Source: a virus. From it: a DNA stretch of 32,262 nucleotides. How positions within the stretch are numbered: the stretch's first letter is position 1; every line of letters begins with the position of its first letter. The DNA lies in the IMG/VR virus record IMGVR_UViG_3300025168_000355, positions 1 to 32,262 of that record; one strand, 5' to 3'. The notes under the pieces were generated by a model. That model saw only the letters and a program-made list of their open reading frames with translations, searched no databases and was not told the origin of the DNA. Position numbers and translations under genes: made by a program. Below are positions 29,134 through 32,262 of this stretch, piece after piece.

Positions 29134-29894
29134 TGATTAGAGCAACTGTATCATTTGTTAAAGCAAAATTTGAAACAAATTATATAAATGCTTCTGCACA
29201 AGATTTCAGAGTCAGAGCAAGGTCTTTTGATAATCCATTTTTTGTTGAAACAATTACATTAAGTGAAATTATAGGAATTGCTTATACAACAACACAATCA
29301 GATATTATTGCTGTTGCTGATGTAAACATATTTCAAATAACAAAACCTATACCAGATACTGTAAGTTTTGGAGATAATGCAATTGTCGAAGCATCTTATT
29401 TAAGGTCAATAACAAGTAATTTAACAATAAATGATGTAATAAATAGTATTACTAAAGGCAATAGTGAAACTGATCAAACAACTTTAAATGAAATAATAGG
29501 GTTTGATTACACTACAACAGAAACAGACAGCTTCGCATATACTGATTTATTAAGTCATTTAATGTCTAAAATAGAAACTGATAATTTTACTGTTTCAAGT
29601 AGTCAAGTTTTACAACCTAGAAAATCTGAATCAGAAATTTTGTCAATAGGCGATTCTGATATATTTAATTTTGGTAAAAACGAAACTGATTTATTAAATT
29701 TTACAGACGCTCAAATTTTCCAACATGCTAAAACTTTAGGCAGTGGATTTACTTTAACAAGTATTTTGCAGGTAGGAAACGAGTTTATAGAGGATGATAC
29801 AGATTTACTTTCTTTTAGTGATACAATTGCTATATCGAGAGTACATGGAAGGGCATTAGGTAATATGGTGCTAGGCAGTACAACATTAAATTAA
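29133..29894 (+). CDS. Repetitive fibre protein with 18-residue repeats
   Basis: The 253-residue protein is mainly repeats: TDSFAYTDLLSHLMSKIE (131-148), TDNFTVSSSQVLQPRKSE (149-166), SEILSIGDSDIFNFGKNE (167-184) and TDLLNFTDAQIFQHAKTL (185-202), with related units from 57 and 75. A larger unit repeats too: TLSEIIGIAYTTTQSD (42-57) recurs as TLNEIIGFDYTTTETD (117-132). The last residues GRALGNMVLGSTTLN look like a capping peptide. Regular repeats of this size suit a slender triple-stranded fibre. Family not recognised. Confidence 0.75.
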   Translation: MIRATVSFVKAKFETNYINASAQDFRVRARSFDNPFFVETITLSEIIGIAYTTTQSDIIAVADVNIFQITKPIPDTVSFGDNAIVEASYLRSITSNLTINDVINSITKGNSETDQTTLNEIIGFDYTTTETDSFAYTDLLSHLMSKIETDNFTVSSSQVLQPRKSESEILSIGDSDIFNFGKNETDLLNFTDAQIFQHAKTLGSGFTLTSILQVGNEFIEDDTDLLSFSDTIAISRVHGRALGNMVLGSTTLN

Positions 29895-29906
29895 TAGGAG
29901 AAACAC

Positions 29907-30329
29907 ATGATTCAAGATAATTTTACAATGACAGGTGCATTATCTATTGCCATTAATAACAAAATAGTGGCAGAAGTACCAAACACAGTAGTTACAAGTG
30001 GTAAGGCTTGGGTTGCACAACGTATGAATAACGTAAATACTGTTATGACTCATATGGCAATTGGAACTTCCAACACTGGAGTTCAACCAGCTAACACTAC
30101 ATTAGGAACTGAAGTTGGCAGAGTTACATTAACTTCAACAACAGTTAATGCAAATAGTATTGTGTATGTAGGTACTTTCCCAGCAGGTACAGGTACAGGT
30201 GCAATTACAGAAGCAGGTACATTTGATGCAAGTTCAGCAGGTGATATGCTTTGTAGAACAGTTTTTTCAGTTGTTAATAAAGGTGCAAACGATTCAATGG
30301 TTATAACATGGACAGTAACTGTAAACTAG
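29907..30329 (+). CDS. Small tail fibre-associated protein
   Basis: The 140-residue beta-rich protein has a strong binding site (AGGAG). It contains VVTSGKAWVAQRMNNVNTVM, THMAIGTSNTGVQPANTTLG, TEVGRVTLTS, ITEAGTFDASSAGDMLCRTV and FSVVNKGANDSMVITWTVTV, a pattern repeated in many marine phage tail regions where a 'MAIGT...TLGTEVGR' phrase recurs. Probably a trimeric fibre segment or base. Function beyond structure is unknown. Confidence 0.75.
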   Translation: MIQDNFTMTGALSIAINNKIVAEVPNTVVTSGKAWVAQRMNNVNTVMTHMAIGTSNTGVQPANTTLGTEVGRVTLTSTTVNANSIVYVGTFPAGTGTGAITEAGTFDASSAGDMLCRTVFSVVNKGANDSMVITWTVTVN

Positions 30330-30349
30330 AATAATATAGGGGAAGCCTT

Positions 30350-31975
30350 ATGGCAGTTAAATTTACTAACAATGCTGTTACTACATTAACAGCAGGTATA
30401 TCAGCAGGAGTAACACAATTTGTTGTTGCATCAAATAGTGGGTTTCCATCTTTAGGTGGTTCAGACCATACTTATGTGACAATAGGAAGTGAGGTTGTAA
30501 AGGTTACTGCTATAAGTGGTACTACTTTTACTTGTGTTGCTACATCTAGTGCTCATGCAAATGGTGATAATGTAGAGTTACGAATGACTGCTGAATTGTT
30601 AGATGATTTTGCTACTGATTTAGAAGCAATGCCTAAAATTGGTGGCACATTTACTGGCAATGTATCTTTTAATGATAATGTTTTATTAGGACTTGGTAAT
30701 AATTCAAGTTCGGGTAGTGATATGATTCTTTATCATGATGGCTCTCATTCTTATGTAAATACATCTGTTGGTGATTTGAGATTAAGCACAGCAGATGCTG
30801 GTTCTTCTGTGCAAATATTAGGCTCTGGTGAAACATTAGCTGAATTTACTGATGATGGAGATGTTGATTTATTTCATAATGGTACATTAAAATTTTCAAC
30901 TACAGCTACAGGAATAAATGTTGTCGGCAACATAGTAGTAAGTGGAACTGTTGATGGTGTAGATTTACAAACACTTAATACTGCTGTTAATTTAAATACA
31001 GCTAAAACTGGTATAACAAATTCTCAAGCATCAGCTATAGTTGCAAACACAGCAAAAACTGGAATAACATCAACACAAGCATCTGCAATTTCAGCCAATA
31101 CTGCAAAGGTAGGTATAACTCCTGCACAAGCATCAGCAATTACAACGAACACAGCTAAAACAGGAATTACCACAACTCAAGCAAATGCTATAACTGCTAA
31201 TACAGCTAAAGTTGGTATTACTACTAGTCAAGCAAATGCTATAACAGCATCACTTCCAAAAACAGGTGGAACTATGACTGGCAACATTGCTATGAGTGGC
31301 ACAACGCTTGTTGATGGTAGAAACATATCTGTAGATGGTGCTAGATTAGCAAATACAAGTGGAACAAATACAGGTGATCAAACTATTGCATTGACAGGAG
31401 ATGTTACTGGTAGTGGTACAGGTTCTTTTGCAACTACAATTGGTGCTAACAAAATAACAACTGCTAAAATCCTGGACGATGCTGTAACTGTAGCAAAATT
31501 AAATTTAGTATCTACAAGCAGTGTTCCTTCTTTAGAAGCAAAAGGTGATGGCAGTTCACAAGATGGTTACATACAATTAAATTGTTCACAAAATTCACAT
31601 GGCATAAAATTAAAGAGTCCACCACATTCAGCAAATGCTAGTTACACATTAACATTTCCTAATGATGATGGTGATGCTAACCAATATTTAAAAACTAATG
31701 GCTCTGGTGTTTTAGATTGGGACACAGTTGATGCTCTACCTTCACAATCTGGTCAAAGTGGCAGATACTTAACGACAAACGGAACTGTGGCTTCTTGGGG
31801 AGTGCTTAATACAGATTCAAACACTACAACTAAAGGTTTGTATGAAATGGCTAATACAATTTCAGCTAATTATTCTATAACAAGTGGAAACAATGCCCTT
31901 ACAGCAGGGCCTATAACAGTTAATAATGGCATATCAGTAACTATTCCAAGTGGTAGCACTTGGGTAATCGCATAG
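30350..31975 (+). CDS. Long tail fibre with tandem 17-residue repeats
   Basis: The 541-residue protein starts after GGGGAAG. Residues 1-85 form a head domain (VTTLTAGISAGVTQFVVASN, HTYVTIGSEVVKVTAISG). Then come fibre modules such as MILYHDGSHSYVNTSVGDLR, and five 17-residue repeats at 31001-31255. A second part has GGTMTGNIAMSGTTLVDGRN, ALTGDVTGSGTGSF and a final domain. It has no S74 chaperone of its own, while the next gene has one. Together they probably form the side fibre set. Confidence 0.85.
   Translation: MAVKFTNNAVTTLTAGISAGVTQFVVASNSGFPSLGGSDHTYVTIGSEVVKVTAISGTTFTCVATSSAHANGDNVELRMTAELLDDFATDLEAMPKIGGTFTGNVSFNDNVLLGLGNNSSSGSDMILYHDGSHSYVNTSVGDLRLSTADAGSSVQILGSGETLAEFTDDGDVDLFHNGTLKFSTTATGINVVGNIVVSGTVDGVDLQTLNTAVNLNTAKTGITNSQASAIVANTAKTGITSTQASAISANTAKVGITPAQASAITTNTAKTGITTTQANAITANTAKVGITTSQANAITASLPKTGGTMTGNIAMSGTTLVDGRNISVDGARLANTSGTNTGDQTIALTGDVTGSGTGSFATTIGANKITTAKILDDAVTVAKLNLVSTSSVPSLEAKGDGSSQDGYIQLNCSQNSHGIKLKSPPHSANASYTLTFPNDDGDANQYLKTNGSGVLDWDTVDALPSQSGQSGRYLTTNGTVASWGVLNTDSNTTTKGLYEMANTISANYSITSGNNALTAGPITVNNGISVTIPSGSTWVIA
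31001..31255 (+). repeat. Five tandem 51-bp units coding 17-residue repeats
   Basis: Each unit codes AK(T/V)GIT..QA(S/N)AI..NT. Units start at 31001, 31052, 31103, 31154 and 31205. The protein sequence is much better kept than the DNA at third positions, so these are old repeats under protein selection. They probably form a coiled or beta-type fibre shaft whose length varies with copy number. Confidence 0.85.
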
Positions 31976-31984
31976 GAGTTAAGA

Positions 31985-32262
31985 ATGAGTAAAGTAAAAA
32001 TTCAAGGACACGCTTCGGGAACTGGAGTATTTACTTTAACAAGTCCAAATTCATCAACTGATCGCACTATAACTTTACCAGATGGTTCAGGTACTTTAGC
32101 CTTTACTACAGGCGATGATGATAAGTTACCATTAGCTGGTGGTACTATGACAGGTAATTTAATTTTTGCAGATAATGTGAGAGCTAGATTTGGTGCTAGT
32201 AATGATTTACAAATATTTCACGATACTAATAATAGTTACATTGAAAACACAGGAACAGGAGA
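31985..32262 (+). CDS. Tail fibre with S74 chaperone, 5' part (runs off the window)
   Basis: ATG 31985, with AGGAG nine to ten bases upstream, opens a frame that leaves the window after 92 codons and two bases. The product starts MSKVKIQGHASGTGVFTLTS, contains RTITLPDGSGTLAF and KLPLAGGTMTGNLIF, common in phage fibre stems, and ends in DLQIFHDTNNSYIENTGTG. Joining the last two bases to base 1 makes a GAC codon and continues in frame to the S74 part at 1..1048. The GGTMTGN and L-Q-I-x-H-D phrases also occur in the neighbouring fibre, showing shared modules. Confidence 0.85.
   Translation, partial: MSKVKIQGHASGTGVFTLTSPNSSTDRTITLPDGSGTLAFTTGDDDKLPLAGGTMTGNLIFADNVRARFGASNDLQIFHDTNNSYIENTGTG

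Noticed and set aside
31001-31255. CRISPR-like array
   Set aside because: The units are contiguous 51-bp coding repeats without spacers, in frame with the fibre gene.

Overview
The window reads as the genome of a tailed, siphovirus-type bacteriophage (contractile-sheath genes absent, tape measure and lambda-like tail-tip genes present). It is strongly AT-rich, tightly packed, and almost entirely on the + strand. The fibre proteins of the S74/'YHDG' style, the 3-TM holin of the gene-transfer-agent type and the AT-rich coding suggest a marine phage, plausibly of an alphaproteobacterium; this host guess is inference only. No integrase or CI-like repressor was found, so nothing points to a temperate lifestyle. 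The two window ends fall inside one fibre gene: the 5' part at 31985..32262 and the 3' part at 1..1048 join in frame, so the window is probably one complete, circular or circularly permuted genome of about 32.3 kb cut inside that gene.

Layout, + strand unless stated. (1) 1..1048 is the end of an S74 tail fibre. 1048..2562 is a run of small membrane or coiled-coil genes including two holin-like proteins, probably the lysis/export cassette. 2559..3317 is a metallophosphoesterase. (2) 3310..3663 is the only minus-strand gene, a stand-alone VRR-NUC nuclease; a divergent promoter region follows. (3) 3760..9301 is the early region: a DUF2958 protein, small unknowns, a Cro-type HTH protein, a lambda-O-like replication initiator carrying an apparent origin (four 22-bp-phased iterons, an AT-rich stretch and an inverted repeat), a possible helicase-loader partner, DUF1367, a Ref-type RecA-dependent nuclease, more small genes, an ERF recombinase and an SSB-like protein. 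(4) 9363..12868 is a compact cassette: conserved unknown, SAM methyltransferase, PAPS-reductase-like PP-loop protein (IbrA-like), and three consecutive ParB/Srx-fold proteins. (5) 12871..21171 covers terminase, portal, MuF head protein, scaffold, major capsid protein, connectors, tail terminator and tail tube. (6) 21178..32262 covers a tail assembly chaperone with a programmed -1 frameshift, tape measure, distal tail proteins, NlpC/P60-like protein, tail tip J, and a set of collar, BppU-like and fibre proteins.

Regulation shows a recurring pattern. Three promoters share an ACGAATAA element exactly 14 bases before a TATAAT box, and a hairpin starts exactly seven bases after that box, i.e. at the predicted 5' end of the RNA. 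The capsid promoter has the same TATAAT-7-hairpin geometry. Several other leaders (before 4147, 6636, 8601 and 9363) are folded, some so that the ribosome binding site is paired. Three intrinsic terminators were seen (about 4917, 17180 and 18995).

How the genes fit together: the initiator and origin recruit the host replisome (no phage polymerase or helicase is evident); ERF, the SSB-like protein, Ref-type nuclease and VRR-NUC handle recombination; the methyltransferase/PAPS-reductase/ParB block directly before the terminase may modify DNA or prepare it for packaging (hypothesis). The head and tail genes follow the usual order. No murein hydrolase for lysis could be recognised.
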